Assembly: GCA_017463585.1 (NCBI GenBank)
Contig: JAFTOX010000001.1
Location: 1-64,000, forward strand
From: Rikenellaceae bacterium
GTDB lineage: Bacteria; Bacteroidota; Bacteroidia; Bacteroidales; Rikenellaceae
Direction of reading: 5' to 3'
Length of the DNA: 64,000 nt
Below, piece after piece: positions 7,589 to 14,031 of this stretch. Under the pieces are notes generated by a model that saw only the letters and a program-made list of their open reading frames with translations, ran no database searches and was not told where the DNA came from. Position numbers and translations under genes: made by a program. The number at the start of each line of letters is the position of its first letter. The first letter of the stretch is position 1.

Positions 7589-7831
7589 ATGGAGCAGAAA
7601 AACCAACAAACAATAGACTCTCAGGAGAAAAAACATAGTGAAAATTTGATTAAGCAGATGATGAGTCAGCCGTGCGACCTTGCAAGTCTGTGGGGTCGTG
7701 CGGCTGATTCGTTTCCACAGAGCAAGCGCAAACAACGCATTCGCATTGCAATTGCGGTCGTAGTCGGTGTGATTATCGGCGCATTGGCAATGCACTTTTT
7801 ATCTTCGCCCGAGCGTTGGATTCGATTATAA
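7589..7831 (+). CDS. Tail-anchored small membrane protein (80 aa)
   Basis: An 80-residue protein. Residues 1-45 are polar and Gln/Lys-rich, followed by a basic patch KRKQRIR and a single hydrophobic span IAIAVVVGVIIGALAMHFL (about 52-70). Most of the chain should face the cytoplasm. It has its own promoter and precedes the WYL regulator gene by 30 bases, with an inverted repeat between them. Function unknown. Confidence 0.6.
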   Translation: MEQKNQQTIDSQEKKHSENLIKQMMSQPCDLASLWGRAADSFPQSKRKQRIRIAIAVVVGVIIGALAMHFLSSPERWIRL

Positions 7832-7856
7832 TTTGTAACTTTACCTAAAATTATAA
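7826..7856. promoter_or_regulatory. 9-13-9 inverted repeat upstream of WYL regulator (possible operator)
   Basis: TTATAATTT (7826-7834) and AAATTATAA (7848-7856) form a perfect 9-bp inverted repeat with a 13-base spacer. The spacer contains TAACTTTA (7836-7843), a likely -7 element for the WYL gene. A second perfect inverted repeat with the same 9-13-9 geometry lies at 8808-8838. Adjacent regulator and matched geometry suggest operators; weak terminators of the upstream genes are the alternative. Confidence 0.4.
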
Positions 7857-7861
7857 CCGCT

Positions 7862-8797
7862 ATGAGTACCGCAGGACTTATCAACCGCTATGTGTGGTTC
7901 GTGACGACAATATATAATCGAGGTCCGATTTCGCTCGCTGACCTCCAACATCGCTTTGAGTCGCATTTTGGGCGTGGCGAGGAGCTTTCGGAGCGTCAGT
8001 TTCACCGCTATACCGATGCCGTGGAGGAGTTGTTCGACATCGAGATAAAGTATAGTCGCACGCAGCGAGGTTATATCGTTGCCGACCGTGAGGGTATCGA
8101 CAATATGGGTATGCGCAAGTGGCTGATTCAGACCTTCTCAGTGAATAATATTCTGCACGAGAGCCAAGACCTCAAAAATCGCATCCTCCTCGAAAATGTG
8201 CCTTCGGGACAGCAGCACCTGACGACCATTGTCGATGCAATGCGCGAGGGTGTGGCGTTATCGATGACTTATCACAGTTTTCATCGTGAGGAGCCTTCGA
8301 CCTTCGAGGTTGAGCCCTACTGCGTAAAACTCTTTGAGCAGAGGTGGTATATGCTCGGAATGAGCGATAAACTGCGCATCTACGCCCTCGACCGCATTAA
8401 GGCGTTGGAGCCGACCGAGCGCAAATTCAAACTACCCAAGACATTCGATGCGGCAAAGTTCTTCGAGGACTACTATGGTATTATCATCAGCGATGAGGAT
8501 TATGAAGTTTGCCCAGTGGCGTTGCAGGTTGATGCCCAGCAGAGTAATTACCTCCGCACCCTGCCACTGCACCACACGCAAGTTGAGGTGGAACGCAACG
8601 ATAAATATTCAATTTTTGAGTACCACCTCTGCCCGACATTTGATTTTCGACAAAAGATTTTGTCTATGGGCGGAGCGATAGAGGTTCTTGCACCAGAAGA
8701 ATTGGTCTATCAGATGAAAGATGAGGGATATGGAATAGTAGTAGCTAATATGTTTCCCGAAATGGCATATTATGAGTTTAAGGTGTATAAAAAGTAG
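7862..8797 (+). CDS. WYL-domain transcriptional regulator
   Basis: A 311-residue regulator. The N-terminal ~90 residues form a winged-helix-like DNA-binding region (ISLADLQHRFESHFG, SERQFHRYTDAVEELF). The central and C-terminal part matches the WYL domain: AMREGVALSMTYHSF, then EVEPYCVKLFEQRWYMLGMS, RIYALDRIKALE, and a C-terminal WCX-like extension. WYL domains bind ligands such as nucleic acids and often regulate phage-defence genes. It sits directly before a PD-(D/E)XK nuclease gene, with possible operator repeats on both sides, which suggests autoregulation and control of the neighbour. The target is inferred, not shown. Confidence 0.85.
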   Translation: MSTAGLINRYVWFVTTIYNRGPISLADLQHRFESHFGRGEELSERQFHRYTDAVEELFDIEIKYSRTQRGYIVADREGIDNMGMRKWLIQTFSVNNILHESQDLKNRILLENVPSGQQHLTTIVDAMREGVALSMTYHSFHREEPSTFEVEPYCVKLFEQRWYMLGMSDKLRIYALDRIKALEPTERKFKLPKTFDAAKFFEDYYGIIISDEDYEVCPVALQVDAQQSNYLRTLPLHHTQVEVERNDKYSIFEYHLCPTFDFRQKILSMGGAIEVLAPEELVYQMKDEGYGIVVANMFPEMAYYEFKVYKK

Positions 8798-8807
8798 TGA
8801 CTATTTG

Positions 8808-8855
8808 CGAATTTTCTGCTGAAAGTTTGGAAAATTCGTGGGGGGGGTAAATTTG
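8808..8855 (+). promoter_or_regulatory. Promoter with inverted repeat and G8 tract, upstream of PD-(D/E)XK gene
   Basis: CGAATTTTC (8808-8816) and GAAAATTCG (8830-8838) form a 9-13-9 inverted repeat. A candidate -33 TTTG (8826-8829) lies in its spacer, and TAAATTTG (8848-8855) is the -7 element, 27 bases before the ATG at 8882. Eight G (8840-8847) fill the spacer directly before the -7 element. Slippage in the G tract would change the -33/-7 distance (now 18 bases), so expression may be phase variable, while the repeat may bind the WYL regulator. Confidence 0.45.
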
Positions 8856-8881
8856 TAAACAAAACTTAAAAAGACTTAACA

Positions 8882-9487
8882 ATGAAAAATGAGATTGTCG
8901 AATTACCTAAGTTAATGGTTGATTCGAGTGAATATGATGGTAAGGCTGAAATAGTAATGGATTATGTGTTATCTTGGTGCTTGAGAAGAGCCGATGTGAT
9001 TTGTAGCAACGAGAAACCTATTTTATACAACTATTGTCGAACTATGCTTGCCACTCTTCTCGAAGTAGAACTCAATGACTCAATCACATTTGAGGATGTG
9101 AAAGTATGGAAACAAGAATATAATATTGATGTTTGGGCTGAATTGCAAGTGAACAGAGGAGGAGTGTTAGAAAGACACGCAATACTAATAGAAGACAAGT
9201 ATTACACAGGATTACATCCCTCGCGCGATAGTGATGGGAAATACCGAAATCAGCTTGAAGTGTATAAAAAGAAATTTGACAATCACTATGCGCAGCAAGC
9301 CGACGAGTGGCATAAACATTACGCTCTAATTACTTGTATTAGCAGAACAGATCCCAATTTTGCTATGTATGATATTGTCTCGTCATTTGGTTTTAAGTCA
9401 TACTCATTTTATGATCTTCTCGGCAAAGCACGTGATTATGAGGAGTGCGAGAGTGATATATTTAACGAGTTTTGGCTTCGTTGGTAA
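8882..9487 (+). CDS. PD-(D/E)XK nuclease-superfamily protein
   Basis: A 201-residue protein with a recognisable PD-(D/E)XK core: NIDVWAEL (D83) and, 20 residues on, HAILIEDKYYTG (E104-D105-K106), followed by RNQLEVYKKKF, the alpha-helix with conserved Q and Y typical of the PDDEXK_4 group. The N-terminal ~70 residues are helical (YRTMLATLLEVEL-like region at 51-64). Such stand-alone nucleases are common in defence islands and toxin modules. It follows the WYL regulator and has a promoter with a G8 tract. DNA cleavage is inferred from the intact motif; the target is unknown. Confidence 0.75.
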   Translation: MKNEIVELPKLMVDSSEYDGKAEIVMDYVLSWCLRRADVICSNEKPILYNYCRTMLATLLEVELNDSITFEDVKVWKQEYNIDVWAELQVNRGGVLERHAILIEDKYYTGLHPSRDSDGKYRNQLEVYKKKFDNHYAQQADEWHKHYALITCISRTDPNFAMYDIVSSFGFKSYSFYDLLGKARDYEECESDIFNEFWLRW

Positions 9488-9532
9488 TGATTGTCAGGGA
9501 ATAGATGTAAGCTAGAACTAATAGATATAACG

Positions 9533-9751
9533 ATGAAAGTATTTCGTATTACACCAAAGCGCATTAAGCGAGTGAATGGGCAGGTGCTTACTCCTGAAAT
9601 GGATATTACTGTAACTACCCGCTCACACACCTACGATCCGTTCTACAACGGCGCAAAGGAGATTCAAGAGCAATATATGCGAATGTACGGCTTCGACTAC
9701 AAAAAGTCTTGTTGCACAAAAGGCGATTTTGATTTTGAAATTTTAGGATAA
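9533..9751 (+). CDS. Hypothetical protein (72 aa)
   Basis: A 72-residue protein. The ATG at 9533 is chosen over an upstream TTG at 9491 in the same frame because the codons between do not resemble coding sequence and the spacing to the preceding gene is normal. The first half is basic and beta-like (MKVFRITPKRIKRV, LTPEMDITVTT); the second half is aromatic with a CC pair near the C-terminus. Family and function unknown. It lies 45 bases after the PD-(D/E)XK gene. Confidence 0.5.
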   Translation: MKVFRITPKRIKRVNGQVLTPEMDITVTTRSHTYDPFYNGAKEIQEQYMRMYGFDYKKSCCTKGDFDFEILG

Positions 9752-9769
9752 CTTAATAAACTTAATACC

Positions 9770-10189
9770 ATGAACCACGATTTTATCAATAACTTTGAGC
9801 AAATTGACGATAATGAGCTTGATATATATGGAGAAACTGCCCAAGAACGCGAAGCTGGAATAAATCATCTATTTGACTTTATAACAGGATATGCCGCTAG
9901 AAGACTTAATTTTGATGCATCACAAGAAAGTGATAAAGCGGTAGTGTATATGGTGATAGACTGTTTAGCAAAGGGAGTGGAGAAAGAAGTTGCTGTAGGA
10001 CATATTATGGGGCACATTATGCTGATGGGATTTTACATAAGTGAAGATGATATTAAAAAGACACTTGAACAAGCCGAAAAATTATGCATTAAGGAGATTT
10101 TGGCGTATAAAATAGCTGTCGAAGATGTATATGAATCATATGCACATCCGGCGGACGTAATTATAAAAGTGCATAAGTTGTTAGAGTAG
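9770..10189 (+). CDS. Hypothetical acidic helical protein
   Basis: A 139-residue protein without signal peptide or clear TM segment. It is acidic, especially at the N-terminus (NFEQIDDNELDIYGETAQE), and largely helical, with a His/Met/Gly-rich stretch GHIMGHIMLMGFYISEDDI at about 82-100. It lies 18 bases after the previous small gene and 34 before the Mrr-like endonuclease gene, in the same AT-rich block. No recognised family; it may be an accessory or immunity-type partner, but that is only by position. Confidence 0.5.
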   Translation: MNHDFINNFEQIDDNELDIYGETAQEREAGINHLFDFITGYAARRLNFDASQESDKAVVYMVIDCLAKGVEKEVAVGHIMGHIMLMGFYISEDDIKKTLEQAEKLCIKEILAYKIAVEDVYESYAHPADVIIKVHKLLE

Positions 10190-10223
10190 AATTGTAATAA
10201 TAGTACTTATAAATCTAAGAAAT

Positions 10224-11285
10224 ATGACAACAGATAGAAATTATTGGATTCATAGAATCGGTCATGTACAGAAATTGTCATACCCATTATTAGAACAAGG
10301 ATTATTAAGTTATGGGTGGTCTGATTTTGTTACATATGACAACTACATCGATAATGTAAGAAAAGAAGGTGGTTGGGAATATCTGGAAAAATGTATGCTT
10401 GATTGTTGGGGCGGGTTAACTAACAACAGGTATCAATTATGGCGATTCTTAGTTGAAATGAAATCTGGGGATTGGGTGATTGTTCCAATGTATGGCGAAT
10501 TTTCCATATATGAACTTATAGAAGATTCCCCAATATCTATAATTGATTATAATGAACCCATTAAAGACAATGCTGGTAAAATATACTCAAGGAATGATGA
10601 TGGTTTGTTAATTGAAGATGACGAAAATAATACAGTCATAGACCTTGGATTGTTAAGATATGTAAAGCCGATAGCAGAACATATCTCTAGATACAAGTTT
10701 GCGGATGCCGCCCTAATTTCTCGATTAAAAGTTAGACAAACAAATGTTAATATAAACGATTTAGAATCATCTATACTAACAGCTATTGAGCGTGCCAAGA
10801 ATAATAAGCCGATAGATTTTCGAGGAGAATTAGATGATATTATCCCTCATATCTGCAAAAGTATTCAAAACACTCTTGATGACCGTAAATTTGAAAGACT
10901 TGTAAAATGGTACTTTGAGCGAATAGGAGCATCGAATGTGGATATTCCTAGCCGAAATCCTTCCGATAAAGAGAGTTTTGAAGATATAGATGTAATAGGG
11001 ACTTTCGATCATCTCAAAACAGTATTCTATGTCCAAGTAAAGCATCACAATGGAATAACAGCTGATTGGGCTGCTAAACAAATTGCTCAAGCCAAAAAAA
11101 TTCACGAGAAATCAGATAATGGTGATGGATATACACGGGTGTATTGGGCATTGACATCGGCCAAAGACTTTAATGAGGAATGTAAACAACACGCTCAAGA
11201 AAATAATATTCAACTAATAACGGGATATGAGTTTGCCTCAATGTTGATAGATGTTGGTTTTGTAAATGTAAATTCCGCTTTTTAG
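10224..11285 (+). CDS. Mrr-like restriction endonuclease with N-terminal sensor-like domain
   Basis: A 353-residue protein. The C-terminal third (about 220-345) is an Mrr-cat type PD-(D/E)XK domain: FERLVKWYFERIGASNVD, D256 in FEDIDVIG, then VFYVQVKHH (Q271-x-K273), and YWALTSAKDFNEECKQHA. The N-terminal ~150 residues begin NYWIHRIGHVQKLSYPLLEQ and contain MKSGDWVIVPMYGEFSIYEL, similar to the PUA/EVE-like modules that read modified bases in type IV enzymes. A role in cutting modified or foreign DNA is therefore plausible. Methyltransferase or ATPase partners are absent; a PLD-type nuclease gene follows after 4 bases and is probably co-expressed. The DNA is AT-rich, suggesting transfer. Confidence 0.75.
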   Translation: MTTDRNYWIHRIGHVQKLSYPLLEQGLLSYGWSDFVTYDNYIDNVRKEGGWEYLEKCMLDCWGGLTNNRYQLWRFLVEMKSGDWVIVPMYGEFSIYELIEDSPISIIDYNEPIKDNAGKIYSRNDDGLLIEDDENNTVIDLGLLRYVKPIAEHISRYKFADAALISRLKVRQTNVNINDLESSILTAIERAKNNKPIDFRGELDDIIPHICKSIQNTLDDRKFERLVKWYFERIGASNVDIPSRNPSDKESFEDIDVIGTFDHLKTVFYVQVKHHNGITADWAAKQIAQAKKIHEKSDNGDGYTRVYWALTSAKDFNEECKQHAQENNIQLITGYEFASMLIDVGFVNVNSAF

Positions 11286-11289
11286 CCAT

Positions 11290-11865
11290 ATGACCACCTA
11301 CATCTCTGACATAGCGCACTATAACGAGGTGCTGGCGAGGGTGGCGAGTGTCAAGCATTCGCTTGTGATTGGTACGGCCGACATCAAGGATCTCTATGTG
11401 AAGGTCGGGGCGAGTCGTGAGCCGTTCCTTGCGGTGCTGGATTTGCTCGTCAGGCGCGGTGTGGAGGTGCGGCTGTTGCACGCCAAGGAGCCGGGACCGA
11501 ACTTTCGTAAGGATTTCGATAAGTATCCTGCTCTCATTAAGAAGTTGCAGCGCAAGCTTTGCCCGAGAGTCCATTTCAAAACAATGGTCTTCGATTGCGA
11601 GGTGGCCTATATCGGCTCGGCAAATCTTACGGGTGCTGGTATAGGAATGAAGTCCGATGGCAAGCGCAACTTCGAGGCCGGAATTTTGACCGATGACCTT
11701 GCGTTGGTAGATGCCGCTGCCGACCATTTCAACGCTGTGTGGACGGGTGAATATTGCAAAAATTGCAAGCGCAAAGACTATTGCGGAATGCCAATAACCA
11801 AGCAGGTAAAAAGACGAAATAATAGAGCGAAATTTTCAAATCTTCCCCTCTCTGTCCTAATGTAG
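11290..11865 (+). CDS. Phospholipase D-like (single HKD) nuclease-type protein
   Basis: A 191-residue protein with one PLD motif: H95-x-K97-x4-D102 in HFKTMVFD, then GSANLTGAG at 109-117. Single-HKD proteins such as Nuc and BfiI work as dimers and often hydrolyse DNA. The C-terminal region has CKNCKRKDYCGMP, a Cys-rich patch that could bind metal. The gene starts 4 bases after the Mrr-like endonuclease stop, implying a two-nuclease operon. It is GC-richer than its neighbour, so the two parts may have different histories. The TAG stop lies inside the terminator hairpin. A DrmC-like or restriction-associated role is possible, but no other DISARM genes are nearby. Confidence 0.75.
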   Translation: MTTYISDIAHYNEVLARVASVKHSLVIGTADIKDLYVKVGASREPFLAVLDLLVRRGVEVRLLHAKEPGPNFRKDFDKYPALIKKLQRKLCPRVHFKTMVFDCEVAYIGSANLTGAGIGMKSDGKRNFEAGILTDDLALVDAAADHFNAVWTGEYCKNCKRKDYCGMPITKQVKRRNNRAKFSNLPLSVLM

Positions 11866-11880
11866 CAGAGAGGGGTTTTA
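11845..11880 (+). terminator. Terminator overlapping the end of the PLD-like gene
   Basis: Perfect stem CCCCTCTCTG (11845-11854) with CAGAGAGGGG (11866-11875), then TTTT. TACTTTTG at 11879-11886 just after it is a candidate -7 element for the next gene. Confidence 0.85.
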
Positions 11881-11904
11881 CTTTTGTCGCAAAACTAAAG
11901 ATTT

Positions 11905-12183
11905 ATGACAAAAGATGAACTCCGCGAGGCTCTCCATCGTGAGATGCTTTTTTACTACTTCGCACAGCGTGAGCCTCGGCTCGAAATCCGTGCGGAAGAA
12001 TCGCTGCTGAGTGCCGTCGGGCGGAAGATGCAGCAATACGCCAATTGCGGCTTTCCACGCCCGATAACCGAAGCCGATATCGAAATGCTCTGCAACTGCT
12101 CGTTCGCGGGGTTGTTCCACTACGACCTCGAAGCAGGTGCCGAGCGAATAACTCAACTTAAACAAGAATTGAAATCACTCTGA
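11905..12183 (+). CDS. Hypothetical protein (92 aa)
   Basis: A 92-residue protein, predicted mainly helical and acidic (MTKDELREALHREMLFYYFA; ITEADIEMLCNCSFAGLF). Starts 19 bases after a TACTTTTG promoter element. No family recognised. Several short monocistronic genes of this kind lie in the island, each with its own TAnnTTTG element, which is typical of gene-cassette style accessory DNA. Confidence 0.55.
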   Translation: MTKDELREALHREMLFYYFAQREPRLEIRAEESLLSAVGRKMQQYANCGFPRPITEADIEMLCNCSFAGLFHYDLEAGAERITQLKQELKSL

Positions 12184-12188
12184 CGGCT

Positions 12189-12214
12189 TTTGTTTGTGTG
12201 ATGCGATAGCTTTG
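12189..12214 (+). promoter_or_regulatory. Promoter of the ABC-type ATPase gene
   Basis: TTTG at 12189-12192, 14 bases, TAGCTTTG at 12207-12214, 22 bases before the ATG at 12237. Confidence 0.55.
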
Positions 12215-12236
12215 TGAAAAATTAAATTATGCAACT

Positions 12237-13178
12237 ATGATCTATTTAGAACAATTCAGGTTCATAACCTTAGGGAAAGAGGATCGTTTTTTGGCGGATT
12301 ACTATCAAAGTCATCCTTGGGACAACGGGTCGCCATATCCCTTTGGCGTACTTTCCAAGCGCAGTTTGCACTCGCTTGATTTCTCCGAAATCACAATTCT
12401 GTATGGTGGCAACGGATCGGGCAAATCGACAGCTCTCAATATGATTGGATGCAAACTACAAGCTGAACGAAAATCGGCTTTCAACAAAGGCGACAGGCAA
12501 TCGGATTATCTGCAACGCTGCACCTACAAAGAGGGTGTTTGGCATGATGATATCTCTCTGCGGGACAAAACAACAATCATAACAAGTGATGACATATTCA
12601 AATATATGCTCGATACGCGAGGTAAAAATGAGTTTATTTCGGTTCAAAGTAAATCTGCGCGTGCTGAAATAGGGAGAATTAAACGAGCCGCTTCCAACCC
12701 TCGATTCTACACCGCAAACGAGCGAGATGCATTGCGTCATCTCGATTTAGAAACGGGAGAAAATGTCGACACTTTTTCGCGTATCGTTGATATGAAGAAA
12801 AAGAGTTGTGCGCAGTTTGTGAAAGAGAACATAGGCGAAAAAACGCAGACTTACTCAAATGGCGAAACGGGCTTTATGAGCTTGGTGGAGAACATTGTGC
12901 CGGACAGATTGTATATTCTTGATGAGCCCGAGAACAGTCTCTCTTGTAAATTGCAGCAGGAGCTTGCACAATTTATAGATATGTCTGCAAAATATTGTGG
13001 TTGTCAATTTATTATTGCTACTCACTCACCATTTTTACTGGCTTTGCCAACTGCCAAGATTTATAATTTAGACGGAGAGCCAGCTACGGTCTCGAAGTTC
13101 TGGGAATTGCCTAATATGCAGTTGTATTATAAACTATTCCACCAGTTTGAGTCGGAATTTCATAAACAGGCTGTATAG
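12237..13178 (+). CDS. ABC/SMC-like AAA ATPase (OLD/RecF type, no fused nuclease)
   Basis: A 313-residue ATPase: Walker A GGNGSGKST at about 57-65, signature-like YSNGETGF near 205, Walker B LYILDEPEN with D229/E230, and switch ATHSP with H263. This is the head-domain order of RecF/SMC/OLD-like ATPases. The chain between Walker A and the signature is too short for long coiled coils, and there is no TOPRIM domain. Such small ATPases occur with nucleases in defence systems (PtuA of Septu, Gabija GajA relatives), but no HNH or TOPRIM partner is adjacent. Promoter immediately upstream; monocistronic. Confidence 0.75.
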   Translation: MIYLEQFRFITLGKEDRFLADYYQSHPWDNGSPYPFGVLSKRSLHSLDFSEITILYGGNGSGKSTALNMIGCKLQAERKSAFNKGDRQSDYLQRCTYKEGVWHDDISLRDKTTIITSDDIFKYMLDTRGKNEFISVQSKSARAEIGRIKRAASNPRFYTANERDALRHLDLETGENVDTFSRIVDMKKKSCAQFVKENIGEKTQTYSNGETGFMSLVENIVPDRLYILDEPENSLSCKLQQELAQFIDMSAKYCGCQFIIATHSPFLLALPTAKIYNLDGEPATVSKFWELPNMQLYYKLFHQFESEFHKQAV

Positions 13179-13189
13179 CTCTGCCGCAA

Positions 13190-13215
13190 TTTGTCAGTAT
13201 GGTACGGTAGCTTTG
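13190..13215 (+). promoter_or_regulatory. Promoter of the SEL1-repeat gene
   Basis: TTTG at 13190-13193, 14 bases, TAGCTTTG at 13208-13215, 20 bases before the ATG at 13235. Confidence 0.55.
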
Positions 13216-13234
13216 CACTATAAAACTTTGGGTT

Positions 13235-13744
13235 ATGGATTTGGATAATATCAAAGCTCTCTGTGAGGGAGGAGACCTATACGCATCAAACGACGATTAT
13301 GCGAATGCTATTAGCTGCTGGTCGTTAGCGGCAGAAGATAACGCCGACCACGAAGGGAAATACCGAATAGGCATCTGTTACTATGAGGGCAAAGGGGTTA
13401 AACAAGATATGTTTAGCGCAATTAGTTGGCTTAACAACGCCTCTCGGTCTGGAAGTTTTAAGGCTGCAAAAATGCTTGGAGGTTATTATGAAAATTTGGC
13501 TTACAGTATTGTTGAACGAGAGGTGCAGATAACCGATAGCCAACTAGCCATATGGCATATTCCTCGTATTGAGAAAACAAAGATTCTTACATATCCAGAA
13601 CATCTCAATAACGCAATAGAATACTACTCTCAGTATCTTATAAATATAGACGCGTATGTTCATTGGGACAATCGGCAGGAAATAGGTTTTGATCTCGAAA
13701 AGAAATCGAGAAAAATTATTGACAGTGGAATAGTTAAAGATTGA
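13235..13744 (+). CDS. SEL1/TPR-repeat protein
   Basis: A 169-residue protein with SEL1-like tetratricopeptide repeats in the first ~90 residues: NDDYANAISCWSLAAEDNA, then KYRIGICYYEGKGVKQDMFS (the G-x-G-V-x-x-D pattern of SEL1), then AISWLNNASRSGSFKAAKML. The C-terminal half is not repeat-like. No signal peptide, so it is probably cytoplasmic. SEL1 proteins scaffold protein-protein contacts. It lies 77 bases upstream of the FtsK-gamma/DnaE-like pair; no terminator is visible between, so read-through is possible. Confidence 0.7.
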   Translation: MDLDNIKALCEGGDLYASNDDYANAISCWSLAAEDNADHEGKYRIGICYYEGKGVKQDMFSAISWLNNASRSGSFKAAKMLGGYYENLAYSIVEREVQITDSQLAIWHIPRIEKTKILTYPEHLNNAIEYYSQYLINIDAYVHWDNRQEIGFDLEKKSRKIIDSGIVKD

Positions 13745-13821
13745 AAAATTGAAACGGTTAGTTAGAGCATATGAGGGGTATGAGAAAGGGCTTTACAACG
13801 ATAACTATATCGAGTAGAAAG

Positions 13822-14031
13822 ATGAAGAACGAAACATTTGATTGGAACAACTGCGACCCGCTGTTCGACGAGGTCGTAGCGTATGCTCGAGGGCAGAAAA
13901 GATTGTCCGCTTCGGGCATTAGCGACAAGTTTTGTATCGGCTTTAACCGAGCAAACCGCATTATCCGACAAATCGATGAATCAGGCGTATTAACCGCAAA
14001 AGAGAACGACAATGAGCGAGCACAAAATTAG
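13822..14031 (+). CDS. Stand-alone FtsK gamma (winged-helix) domain protein
   Basis: A 69-residue protein. From DPLFDEVVAYARGQKRLSAS through GFNRANRIIRQIDESGVL it closely follows the FtsK gamma domain, the winged helix that in FtsK/SpoIIIE reads the KOPS/SRS octamers and activates XerD. Here it is a separate protein with no motor domain. The ATG at 13822 is preferred (upstream purine-rich AGAAAGATG); an ATG at 13771 would add 17 residues. Its 3' end overlaps the DnaE-like gene by 20 bases, indicating translational coupling. It presumably gives sequence-specific DNA recognition to a complex with its partner, but that is inference. Confidence 0.8.
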   Translation: MKNETFDWNNCDPLFDEVVAYARGQKRLSASGISDKFCIGFNRANRIIRQIDESGVLTAKENDNERAQN

